Assembly (NCBI RefSeq): GCF_030463565.1
Contig: NC_134643.1
Span: forward strand, 217,424,583 to 217,488,582
DNA length: 64,000 bases
Source: Pelecanus crispus
Taxonomy: Eukaryota > Chordata > Aves > Pelecaniformes > Pelecanidae
Reading direction: 5' to 3'
Shown: piece after piece, positions 1-11,100 of the stretch
Layout: each line of letters opens with the position of its first letter
Position numbering within the stretch: the first letter of the stretch is position 1
Notes under the pieces: generated by a model
Seen by the model: the letters and a program-made list of their open reading frames with translations, nothing else
Told to the model about the DNA's origin: nothing
Databases searched by the model: none
Translations under genes and position numbers: made by a program

Positions 1-2945
1 TCTGCTCATTTTTCCATTTCTGAACACTTCTCAGCCCTTCATGCCTTTGGCACATCTGCTATTTCTGAAGCAAAGGCAAAAAGGGAATACAACATTTTCC
101 TCCCTTCTATGACTTCTCAGAACTGTTTTATTGCCCCACTGGGAAAATCATATTAACAAGGCTACACATTATGCATAAATTATTCTCTGTTTTCTGTGGA
201 GGAAACCATCATGCTGTCTGCTTTATGGTCTAGAAGGCGATTCACTGTCATTATTTATCTCATGTAACCTAAAAACCTTATGTGTAATGTAAACCTCTTC
301 CATTACATGCAGCATCTCATGGCTGAAGACCAGTTTTCACTATTAGAATGAGGATGTGCTGAATGAGGTACTTAAAATTCTCAGGAAAAAAAGCCCTCAA
401 AATTTGTTAGCTAGTTATGCAAATGCACTGAAAATTTGTCACACAGACTCTGGATAAGGATATGCAGCCCTTTTACCTTGACCTTAGCTACTACCTTGCT
501 CTTTTTGCAAGAGGAGAGAGATATTTTGTTGCGCAAGTGTCCATGTACACTGCAAACATCACTTAGACACTAGACACTTGAAATCAAACTGAATTTCACT
601 TACACTGCAGTAATCTAGAGAAATGTGACTGAGTTTAATGCAATTGTTTTGGATTAGGCTGGAAGAAATGGCAACAGAATTTAGCTCCAACCTTACAAAT
701 CTTTTCGCTAAATTTCTAAGATTTTTTTCACTTCTAAAGAGCTCCCAAGAAATTATTTATAGGACCCAAAATGTTGTCTTGATTAAAAAAATCCCCACAG
801 CCCAAAAGCCCCAAATAAACCCCTCCAGGAATAGAACTAACTCCCATTTGTTTATTTGACAGAAAGTATGAATTGCAAACCTAAAATATTTTTGGGAATT
901 ATGTTTTGTTTGTTAGTGTTTTCTGTCAAAACATTGGAGAGAGGTTATCTGTGTGTGTATGTGTACCTGCACCTCACTGCAACAAGGAGAGAGACATGTA
1001 ACCCCATTGCAGTCTGGAGCCCCTGTGCCTCTCATTTCCATTAAAAAAGGAGATATCTATGTCCCTGCTTGGTTGGGGAAATAGCTTTGTGCTGGAATCA
1101 ATGAGTGTGGGCAGATGAGTTAGTTCTGCATGTGTATAACTGCTACCAAGATGTGTGTTTCAGCTAGTGTATTGTATGGCTTTCTCCCAGTTTGCCTGAA
1201 AGGTAGTCCTAGTTAGTCCGAGAAGGTTTTTATTGGGAAGCAGGAGAGGGGTACAGCTTTTTTGCTGAAACTGAAGAAACAGCTATGAGGAAAACAGACC
1301 AAGACATAAGTTAAGGCCTGGACAAATATGACAAGATTGACTGTCAAGAGTTAATAAAGCTGAATGCTGTGTGGAGCTTCATGGGTTTGGGACACTTATC
1401 TAAGCTTGCTGGAGGACAGAAAACAAGAATATGAAGAGCAGAAGATGAACTTGCAGAAACACCCTCAGCAGAAAATAACTTTTAGATTAGATCCTTTTCA
1501 TTTTAGTTTCATTTTTTAAGTGAAAGCAGATTTTTCCTTTGTTTTGCTTAGAAGAGAAATTAAAAGTAATGTCCTTGCTAAATGGTGTTTTAAGGAGACT
1601 CTGGGCATTCAGGAGTGAATTTATTTGCTCTAATTTGTTCATAGTTTTCCCTACTGCAAAAAAATATCTTGGATAATTTATCTTACTGCCTACAGTGCAT
1701 ACTGTGATATATTCCTTTATGATGGTTAATGTTTCTATGGGAGGACTAACCTTTCAGTTTCCTTTAATTTTTGTGCATTTTAAACTTCCAAAATATCCAC
1801 TATATTAATGTGGAGGAAGAGGAACTGCATTATCCCTCTTAATGGTGAACTTGAGTTCTCCAAAGAATTGCTGGAACAGATTCATGGCCAGCTCACTTCT
1901 TACAGCCAGCCAACTCAGGCAAAAATAGGATGAGGTCACCTCTTTCCAGTGTCTGAACATTTTATGCTGTGCTACTGTTTTGAATACATCTTCTTTTCCC
2001 TTAGGTTCATGTGCATCTCTCTCCAGACAGGCTGATATTAAAAAAAAAAAAAACCCAAACAGCACCAAAAAACAAGTTGGTCTAGCAAATTAAAAACAAA
2101 GAATCTTGCCAGGAAAAAAAGATATTAAAGCTTCATTATTCAGTCTCTGTTTATCTCAGTTGGAATGATTGATGGCTGTTTTTCTTCTGCTCTTTGGCTG
2201 TTTCCTCTTCTCCAACTTGAGTTTAAAAACTTCATAACAATATTTAAACTTCAAGTAACAGTAATATCTAAACATCCTAAATCTTGAAGTGCAGATACTC
2301 AAGTACTTAACTTAGTCTTCAAAACTGCTCAATGGGCACATTTATTAACTTTCTAAGACTGTCTCCAGGAAAGCAATGATGCCAGATATGTTTAATCTAT
2401 TGATAAATTTTAGTTGCTTGAGGGCTAGTTAAGAAACTATGCTCATATGTGCCTGTGTGACGTATATTGAATGATAAAAATATTATTCTTATTTTCTAAA
2501 ACAAAACAGCAAACATCTGATATTTCCTCATGATGGTCTTGGCCCAGTGCTTCTGAGCTGGTTATTAATGGTTCAAAAGAAAACATAAAATGAATACACA
2601 TGCAGTTCTCAAATAACATGCAAGTCGAAGGACAGGTCAATTATACAAATAGGTTTCTACAGCTTGATAAGGAGTGTACCTACAAATAATTTGCTTCTCA
2701 ATATAGTCATAGGGAATGTCAAGGTAAAAGGGTGTTATAGGTATGGTGAGGAACTGTCTCCTGGAAAAGTGATTCTGAGATAGGAACTGGGACATGATCC
2801 ACAGCAAATCAAGTGCAAACCTCAAATGTGGTGGTAGATCCACGGTGCTTGCATCTACCATCAGAGGAACATCAGCTAGAATAAACAGGTGGTGTTATAG
2901 TCATGTGCAGAACAGAGAAGACCACTTCTGGAATATTTTTTCTAG
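1..2945. other. Intergenic DNA, no gene seen
   Basis: AT-rich. The few frames are short (at most 87 codons), lack family motifs and have no splice context. A 12-14 base A run lies at about 2040. Confidence 0.6.
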
Positions 2946-3856
2946 ATCATAGAATCATAGAATCATAGGATGCTTTGGGTTGGAAGGGACCTTTAGAGGT
3001 CATCTAGCCCAACCCCCCTGCAGGGAGCAGGGACAGCTTTAACTAGATCAGGTTGCTCAGAGCCCTGTCCAACCTGACCTTGAATGTTGCCAGGGATGGG
3101 GCCTCTACCACCTCTCTGGGCAACCTGTGCCAGTGCCTCACCGCCCTCATTGTAAAACATTTCTTCCTTATATCCAGTCTAAATCTATTCTACTTTAGTT
3201 TAAATCCATTATTCCTTGCCCTGTCACAACAGGCCTTGCTAAAAAGATTCTCCCCATCTTTCCTGCAGGCCCCCTTTAAGTACTGGAAGGTCACAATAAG
3301 GTCTCCTCGCAGCCTTCTCTTCTCCAGGCTGAACAATCCCAACTCTCTCAGCCTGGCCTCATAGGAGAGGTGCTCCAGCCCTCGGATCATTTTTGTGGCC
3401 CTCCTCTGGACCCGCTCCAACAGGTCCATGTCCTTCTTGTGCTGAGGGCCCCAGAGCTGGACACAGCACTGCAGGTGAGGTCTCACCAGAGCAGAGTAGA
3501 GGGGCAGAATCACCTCCCTCGACCTGCTGGCCACGCTTCTTTTGATGCAGCCCAGGATTCAGTTGGCTTTCTGGGCTGCAAGCGCACATTGCCGGCTCAT
3601 GTCCAGCTTTTCATCTACCAGTACCCCCAAGTCCTTCTCTGCTGGGCTGCTCTCAATCCCTTCATCCCCCAGCCTGTATTGATATTGGGGGTTGCCCTGT
3701 CCCAGGTGCAGGACCTTGCACATGGCCTTGTTGAACCTCATGAGGTTCACACAGGCCCACCTCTCCAGCTTGTCCAGGTCCCTCTGGATGACATCTCGTC
3801 CTCCTGGTGTGTCAACTGCACCACTCAGCTTGGTGTCATCTGCAAACTTGCTGGTT
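2946..3856 (-). mobile_element. CR1 LINE, 5'-truncated, minus strand
   Basis: Read on the minus strand, this starts inside the reverse transcriptase domain at FADDTKLSG and runs through the C-terminal ORF2 region ([23 protein letters not shown]). It ends in the 3'UTR and a tail of about three CATAGAAT-type 8-bp units at 2946. The frame is broken by TGA at 3559-3561 just after QKAN, at the same site as in the copy at 6543-7866. The two copies are very similar over about 910 bp and inverted. Non-autonomous. Confidence 0.95.
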
Positions 3857-6542
3857 ACTCTCTTCAAACAGAAGTATCAAGTATCTGAAAAGAAGCGAGA
3901 GAATTGAAGTTTGGTTTCAGGTGTGATAACTGAGCCTAATTAGTTTACAAATAGAATTATTATAAAGCTGATGAAGGTACCTTTTGAATATACCAACAGA
4001 AGAAAAGAAATCTGATAGTACATGCTCTTTGATCTAGGACAACAAGGTATGCCTGGTATGCAGTCTCTAGAAATTGATGACATATCAATTCAGATTGAGA
4101 ATGGAGTGAAACATTTGAACAGGGATGTTAATATACTACTAAGAACTATTACCAATGGCTGTGGAAGTTATTTTATCACTTGAATGTTTAAATGAGAGTG
4201 GGTATCTTTAAGAAAAATGGCTTTTGCATCAAGGATTTCTTCTATATGCTCACTGTAGGAATTGCTGGATAAAGTCCTTTAACCTGTGATACTCAGAAAG
4301 TAAGGCAGGATGACTTTAGTTGTATATTGTCTTTAAAATGCTTACTGTTTTCAAAATACCCAATCTATAGTATATCAGGTTTGATAAAATTTCTCAATTG
4401 GATCTCTGTATATCATGATTGGCCATCCAATGGCGTCTTCCTGTGGAGACTGGGATTTAAGATTTAAGCCCTCTCTCCTTCCAATCAAAAGCAAAGAATT
4501 CCAATACTTCACAGCAAGTCCTAGAAGAATGGAGCTAGCTGTGGAAATAGAGTAGGAAAAGACCATTGAAACCCATCTCTTTGAAGAATGTGAATGTACA
4601 AATAATGATAGAAGAGTTGTTTCCTCAGAAGCATGTTGTTGTAAAAGGAAATTATGCCTAATGATTTGTAGGAATCCCTGTTGATGCTGAGTGTACTGAT
4701 ATGTAGCAAGTATCATTATCCGCCAAGTTTTTCTGAGTATAAATTGATTTACAACATCTTAAGGTGAGCATCATGAACACTGTAAATGATGATTCTTTTA
4801 TGGGGCATGAAGAAGGGAACCACTTGCCCTCTTCTTCCTGCTGGGTCTCCCTTAATGCATACTGGTCAGATTCACCTAAATTCACCTTATCATTCTCAAA
4901 ATGCAAAAGGTAAGTTTGATTTGTAGCAGAGCAAGAGATTCAGTTCTTGGCGATGAAATTAGAAGCACCATCTCAAAAGAAAACCCCAGAAATAAGAAAG
5001 CACAAGTTCCAGAAACGTATGTTGCTGATGTCTTGTCCCAGCTGACACTTGGTGCAGACTCAGACTTGCAGGCTTCCCTCTCCTGGAGCCTCTGGAGGCT
5101 GCTCTCACTCCTTTTTCCACCTGCACATGAAGGCTGTAAGATGGCATTGAATGCAAATGAGAATTCAAAGCAGTTCCAAGGAACTCTCAGTTCTTCCTCC
5201 ATAACAATGGAGATTTATTATACAATGACTTCTGTTAACTTTATTGTTTGTGAGGACAAAACCACTCTTTTTGCCTGGATCTGAACTGCCTTTTGAAATG
5301 CCATGAGGCTTGGTTGTGTTGCTTTCTACCTCAGGATGACCTTCCTGTTATGAAGTCAATTGCATTACAGTCTGATCTGACTTTTTCCCATCCCAATATG
5401 ATTTGCCTTGTGAAACTTTGTATGGCTTCATAACAACTGATCATAGCATAAATATTTTTCTGTAGACTTTGATAGTCTTACAAACCTTGACATGTCTCTG
5501 GCTTTGCAAGAAGAAGCCTCATTCCAAATTACTGATACAGAAGTCCAAGGCAGTCTTTAGGGTGGCTTCGCTGAAGTGTTTTAAAGTTTTCTCCTCCTGC
5601 CTGCAACTTTTGGTCGATTTTAGGGGCCAGGTCTGATGACTCACTCTATGAACTTCTGCAGCAGCCTGATCCTTGTTTTTATGCTTTTTGTGGATTGTTT
5701 GTTATGTTTGAATGTTTTACAGAATTAAACTTGACAAAATCCCGTTTAATAAGGACAAGGACTGGGAGTTCTTCCTCTCCTTATTCCCATTTCTCATTTT
5801 TTAAAATGTTGTTTACCATTTTTCTTTGTTTTTTAGCAGCTTCACATTCTTTCAGATGACCTTACTTCTATTTGTCTTCAGATGTGGCTAAAACCAGCTC
5901 TGTTGATATAATTAAATCATATCCATTTTCCTCTCTTTCCCAGTGTGCATTTAGTTATCTTTCTTCTGTGCAACTATGTGATTGGAGGCTGTCATACTGC
6001 AGCTTCTTCCAAGCTGGCAGTAAATCTGTCTCCCCACTATCTTCTCCCAAATTATTTCTTCAGCCTCTTTCAGGGGATCCCCAATGTACCATCCTTCTTC
6101 AATAATGTCTCTTTTCACAGTTTATTTCTACTTTCTCATACTTTTTGACTCTGCTCATTAATTCTAAGGATTCATTTTCTTTAGATTTTCTTTAGTTCCT
6201 CCTCCTGTTAGGCCACACTGTACCATCACTTAGTAAGGAGGATTCTTGATTGGATTTAGCAGGTAGCTAAGTGGCTCAGTACCACCCAAAACGTTTGTAA
6301 CTTAAGTCACTGCATCTTTTAACAATTCCAAATCAGCTTTGCTCCATCACCTGCTGCTCCTTAATGTTACTTAAATGTTGATGCATATCTTTTCTAGTTC
6401 ATTTTGTTTCATACATTTGAGCTATAGTGTAACATTATTCTTCCACATCTCTAGTAAAATTTTTCTCTGCATATTCAGTACAACCTTTACACATTACAGT
6501 ATTTTTCTTGGTTTTATTCATCAAGCTGTTGATTGGTCCTAT
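3857..6542. other. Intergenic DNA between two inverted CR1 copies
   Basis: No recognisable gene. A 127-codon frame at 4901-5284 shows no domain, and a frame of similar length overlaps it on the other strand, so it is taken as chance. Confidence 0.55.
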
Positions 6543-7866
6543 TCAGATCCTCCTAGAAGCTGTGCTCAAGCACATGGAAGACAGGGAGGTGATTCGAGAG
6601 AGCCAGCACAGATTCACCAAGGGCAAATCCTGCCTGACCAACCTAGTGGCTTTCTATGAAGGAGTGACTGCATCACTGGACAAGGGAAAAGCAATGGATG
6701 TCATCTATTTGGACTTCTGTAAATCCTTCAACACAGCCCCCCACAACATCCTTCTCTCTAAATTGGGGAGATATGGATTTGATGGGTGGACTGTTCGGTG
6801 GATAAGGAATTGGCTGGATGGTCACATCCAGAGGGCAGTGGTCAATGGCTTGATGTCCAAATGGAGACCGGTGACAAGTGGTGTCCCTCAGGGGTCCGTA
6901 CTGGGACTGGTGCTGTTTAACATCTTCATCAATGACATAGACAGTGAGATTGAGTGCACCCTCAGCAGGTTTGCAGATGACACCAAGCTGAGTGGTGTGG
7001 TTGATACACGAGGAGGACGAGATGTCATCCAGAGGGACCTGGACAAGCTGGAGAGGTGGGCCTGTGTGAACCTCATGAGGTTCAACAAGGCCATGTGCAA
7101 GGTCCTGCACCTGGGACAGGGCAACCCCCAATATCAATACAGGCTGGGGGATGAAGGGATTGAGAGCAGCCCAGCAGAGAAGGACTTGGGGGTACTGGTA
7201 GATGAAAAGCTGGACATGAGCTGGCAATGTGCGCTTGCAGCCCAGAAAGCCAACTGAATCCTGGGCTGCATCAAAAGAAGCGTGGCCAGCAGGTCGAGGG
7301 AGGTGATTCTGCCCCTCTACTCTGCTCTGGTGAGACCTCACCTGCAGTGCTGTGTCCAGCTCTGGGGCCCTCAGCACAAGAAGGACATGGACCTGTTGGA
7401 GCGGGTCCAGAGGAGGGCCACAAAAATGATCCGAGGGCTGGAGCACCTCTCCTATGAGGCCAGGCTGAGAGAGTTGGGATTGTTCAGCCTGGAGAAGAGA
7501 AGGCTGAGAGGAGACCTTATTGTGACCTTCCAGTACTTAAAGGGGGCCTACAGGAAAGATGGGGAGAATCTTTTTAGCAAAGCCTGCTGTGTCAGGACAA
7601 GGAGTAATGTTTTTAAACTAAAGAATAGATTTAGACTGGATATAAGGAAGAAATTTTTTACAATGAGGGTGGTGAAGCACTGGAGCAGGTTGCTCAGAGA
7701 GGTAGTGGAGGCCCCATCCCTGGCAACATTCAAGGTCAGGTTGGACGGGGCTCTGAGCAACCTGATCTGGTTAAAGCTGTCCCTGCTCCCTGCAGTGGGG
7801 TTGGGCTAGGTGACCTCTAAAGGTCCCTTCCAACCCAAAGCATTCTATGATTCTATGATTCTATGA
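6543..7866 (+). mobile_element. CR1 LINE, 5'-truncated, plus strand
   Basis: The longest CR1 copy here. It begins in the reverse transcriptase domain ([16 protein letters not shown]) and keeps motif A (YLDFCKSF), motif B ([10 protein letters not shown]) and the catalytic FADD. The frame stops at TGA 7255-7257 and resumes as [16 protein letters not shown] up to the ORF end near 7809. It ends in the 3'UTR and ATTCTATG units. The first third of the element (ORF1 and the endonuclease) is missing, so it cannot move on its own. The frame has few other breaks, which suggests a fairly young insertion. Confidence 0.96.
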
Positions 7867-9783
7867 CCAAACCTGACAACTGTCTTAGTTTGCACTTATT
7901 TCTAAAATTCTCGGTTTCTTCTATGTAAACCTTTGTTCCTTACATGTATTTGAATTACAGAGTCCAGAAGCAATGTCAGGGCTCCATTGAACCAGTGCTA
8001 CACAAACAGCATCCCTTTCCAAAAGGATGCTCTGCAACTGGGAGAGTAACAGAGAAGGCAACCAAGGTGATCCAAGTTTGAGAAATAACTATTAGCAGAA
8101 TTAGGGGATACTGTCCAGGAAGAAACATACCTTTGGAGAGGAGTGTACATACAGGTCTTCAAAATCCTGAGTGCTTTGCTAAAAATTAGTTCAGAACAAT
8201 TGTACTTTTAAAACAATAAAAAAGAGATGTCATATGAAACTGCTAGGTAAGTGGTCTCAAGCAGATGAAGAAAATATTTGTTCGTCTATAGTTCAGTTGT
8301 AGAATTTCTTACCAGTGGAGGCAGCGGACACTGAAAGTCTACATGGTTCTTAAAGTGATGGACAACCAGTGGAAGGAAAAACACCTCATGGATTTAAAAA
8401 AAGAATGACTTTCAGGAACCCCCTGGACCATGAATAGCGAGATGCTGGAATATTATTCTGCAGAGGTATCCCTAAGACTCTTGCTGTTTTCTTCTTTTTT
8501 TTTCTTAGGCATCTGACTCTGGCCACCCTCAGAGATAGGGCAGTGTCTGAGGCCATTTGCCTGACTTGGAATGGATATTGCACACTAAAGCATTTTTTAA
8601 GGCTTTTATAATCTGAACTTGGATGTTTGAAATTCAATAAATAATAATACAAATTACTTGTTGTCTTTCTGCATTTTGGGTCACTTAACATTGCACAGAG
8701 ACTGAAGCCTTCAGGACAGTCAACTTTGAAACCTGGACTGGCTTTGCAATACTAGAGAGACATATCTGTTATATTTAGTCTACAGAAATACATGTACTTG
8801 TGGGCTGGAGAGCCCATAGTCCCTAAAGCAATTCCCTTGTGAACGGAATCTGTCTATATGTTACATAGCCTAGAGAACTATTTTGAAAAAGTGGAGGCAA
8901 AGAAAAGGTACCAAGAGTCCAAACTTTCTCTGTTTTCCAAACTGTTGTTTAACTAACTAATACTTGACATGTGCCTGGCAAGATGGCCAGAACCACAAAT
9001 TCTTTCTCAATCTGTGTGGGAAAAAATTATCTTCTATCATCCTGCTTTGTTTATTTAGCACTGACAAGGCACAAAGATGAGGAGGGCTATTGGTCTTGTA
9101 AGGCTTGTAATGTAACAAGTGGAAAGCCGACGTAATTGGAGATCAGAAGAGGGAAAAATTGAAGGATGTAGGAACTGAAGAACCTCACCCACTCAGAATC
9201 AGTAGGCATTTTAGGGACAAATCACTCTACTTTTGTTTCTTATCTGTAAAATGAGGACATCTCACAAGGCTGCATGCAACTTTGTGAAAGTTAGAGACAT
9301 TTACTTTCTGCAGTAATGCACATAATAAAAAAGCTCCTGAGGAAACTATTCTGTGTGCAATGCAATGTGGAGAATTTTGAGGCCACACACTGGATGAAGA
9401 GTATAAAAAAAAAAGAAATAAGGAGATAAAAAGAAAATTCTGAGCAGCAAAATGTTTCATTTGCTGAGCACTCTCCATCAAAGGATCTAATTAAAAAAAA
9501 AAAAGAAAACACCAAGATTTATTAAGAGTGGAGAGACAGTCTTCGGAAGACAAAAGAAATAGCCTGATACAACACATCTTGTCCTACAGTGGGCCCAGGT
9601 TAACATGAAAGGATGGCATGGTTTGTTTTTTTTTTCTGGGAGGTGGGGATTTTTTCTTCTTTTTTTCTTCTTTTTTCCCCTTCTTAGCTCTCTTAACTAG
9701 TCAGTCTGCTACCATATTTTTCTGAATATCTGTCCCCTGTCCTCTACAACCTTGTGAGGTTTCTGAAGTTTTTCTGGACCTTA
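7867..9783. other. Intergenic DNA with a MIR-like relic
   Basis: Nothing coding recognised. It holds the SINE-like fragment at 9205-9300 and A-rich runs near 9410 and 9495. Confidence 0.55.
9205..9300 (+). repeat. Probable MIR/CORE-SINE-like fragment
   Basis: CAAATCACTCTACTTTTG, ATCTGTAAAATGAGGA and ATCTCACAAGGCTGCATGC follow the order of the MIR core consensus. Old amniote SINE relic, no function inferred. Confidence 0.5.
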
Positions 9784-9960
9784 GAATCATAGAATCATAG
9801 AATCATATAATCATAGAATTGTTTAGGTTGGAAAGGACCTTTCAGATCATCCAGTCCAACCATTAACCTAACACTACTGAGTCCACCACTAAACCAATTA
9901 AGGGTAAAGTAATAATTAATTTCATGCTTCCTGGATTGGTGGCCTCTAAGATCATCTATT
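9784..9960 (-). mobile_element. CR1 3' end fragment, minus strand
   Basis: Starts with four CATAGAAT-like units, then the complement of the CR1 3' module (TTGGACTGGATGATC) and of a linker with CCCTTAATTGGTTTAG. It belongs to the same subfamily as 10022-10319 and shares its unusual AATTAATTATTACTT linker variant. Probably one part of a minus-strand copy interrupted by the plus-strand copy that follows. Confidence 0.85.
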
Positions 9961-10021
9961 TTTTTGAGGTGGCTTTCCATTCAACAGCATCTGGCTTATA
10001 TTAATGGTCTGGTTTTGTGCT

Positions 10022-10319
10022 ACAAAAAAATGTGTAGACGTGGCACTTTGGGACATGGTTTAGTAGGCATGGTGGTGTTGGGTTGACAGTTGGACTGATG
10101 ATTTTAGAGGATCTTTCCAACCTTAATGATTCTATTCTATTCTAGTTTTACTTTCATTAAAAAATAATCCAGCCACCAAGCCAGGAAACATGAAATTAAT
10201 TATTACTTCACCCTTAATTGGTTTAGTGGTGGAATTGGTAATGTTAGGTTAATGGTTGGACTGGATGATCTTAAAGGTCTTTTCCAATGTAAACAATTCT
10301 ATGATTCTATGATTCTATG
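10022..10319 (+). mobile_element. CR1 3' end with doubled 3' module, plus strand
   Basis: Contains GTGGCACTTTGGGACATGG, a first 3' module (TTGGACTGATGATTTTAG), a linker (ACTTTCATTAAAAAATAATC), a second module (TTGGACTGGATGATCTTAAA), and a final tail of ATTCTATG units. Only the 3' untranslated part of the element is present. Confidence 0.88.
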
Positions 10320-10320
10320 G

Positions 10321-10490
10321 TCTAGTCCAACTGTCAGCCCAACACCACCATGCCTGCTAAACCATGTCCCAAAGTGCCACGTCTACATGTTTTTTGAACA
10401 CCTCCAGGGATGGTGACTCCATCATCTCTCTGGGCAGCCTGTTCCAATGATTGACCACTCTTTCAGTAAAGAAATTTTTCCTAATAACCT
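10321..10490 (-). mobile_element. CR1 3' region fragment, minus strand
   Basis: Complement of the end of CR1 ORF2 and the first 3' module. It contains GGGCAGCCTGTTCCA and AAAGAAATTTTTCCTAATA. It abuts the tail of 10022-10319 directly and is nearly the reverse complement of that element's first 80 bases. Confidence 0.85.
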
Positions 10491-11029
10491 TGTCACACAA
10501 TGTCTGTTCCCTGGAGCCATCCCCAAACCACTCATTTTGTTGGTACTGTGTCAGTTTGCTCAGTCTTTGTAGTTACGGTTCTGGATGCTGAAGGTATGTG
10601 CATGGCCCTAATTACCACAGTTCCTGACTCTCCTTCTCTACACAGTAAAATGATATCTCCATTTTATCTGAGCTCAGTCACTACTTCATGCTCTTTTACA
10701 TGCATCATTTTAACACTGGCAATTCTCAAGCATCTTAAAGGTTGTGCTTTTACCTAGGCCTAGGCATCTCTTGTTCCCAGCAGGTATCAAGTTGCCCATT
10801 ACATGCTCTCACCCAAGTCATGTTCTCATCTGAAAATTTTAATGACAGTTGCAATACATTTGGTAGGTCTTCTCAAAACTCTTATCAAACTGGGAACTTT
10901 GTTAAATGGTATTGGATTTTTTTTCTTTCAAATACAGAGTAACATGATATCTGTTTTCATTCAGTATCCTGATAGTGAGAGCATACAGGCAAGATGCTGG
11001 AAGATTAATGATGAAAGTACTCCTCAACC

Positions 11030-11100
11030 TCAGGGAATTAAACTCACCCTACATGCTATGCAGGACGGTACTCTAACCACCAGGCTGTCAGGCAGGCTGG
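11030..11100 (-). repeat. Ancient tRNA-like (SINE) fragment, copy 1
   Basis: On the minus strand it reads GGTGGTTAGAGTACC, resembling a Pol III A box, and about 30 bases later GAGTTTAATTCC, resembling a B box. It lacks tRNA stems and an intact B box, so it is not a functional tRNA. The block CTCTAACCACCAGGCT on the plus strand recurs at 23661 and 42895. Confidence 0.45.

Noticed and set aside
4901..5284. 127-codon frame as a possible gene
   Set aside because: No recognisable domain or splice context. A comparable frame overlaps on the opposite strand.
6673..7446. 257-codon minus-strand frame
   Set aside because: Antisense shadow of CR1 ORF2. The plus strand carries the real reverse transcriptase motifs.
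6543..7866. Active autonomous CR1
   Set aside because: Lacks ORF1, the endonuclease and the 5' part, and has a nonsense codon in ORF2.
11030..11100. Functional tRNA gene
   Set aside because: A- and B-box-like words exist but stems do not pair and the B box is degraded. Better explained as a SINE relic.
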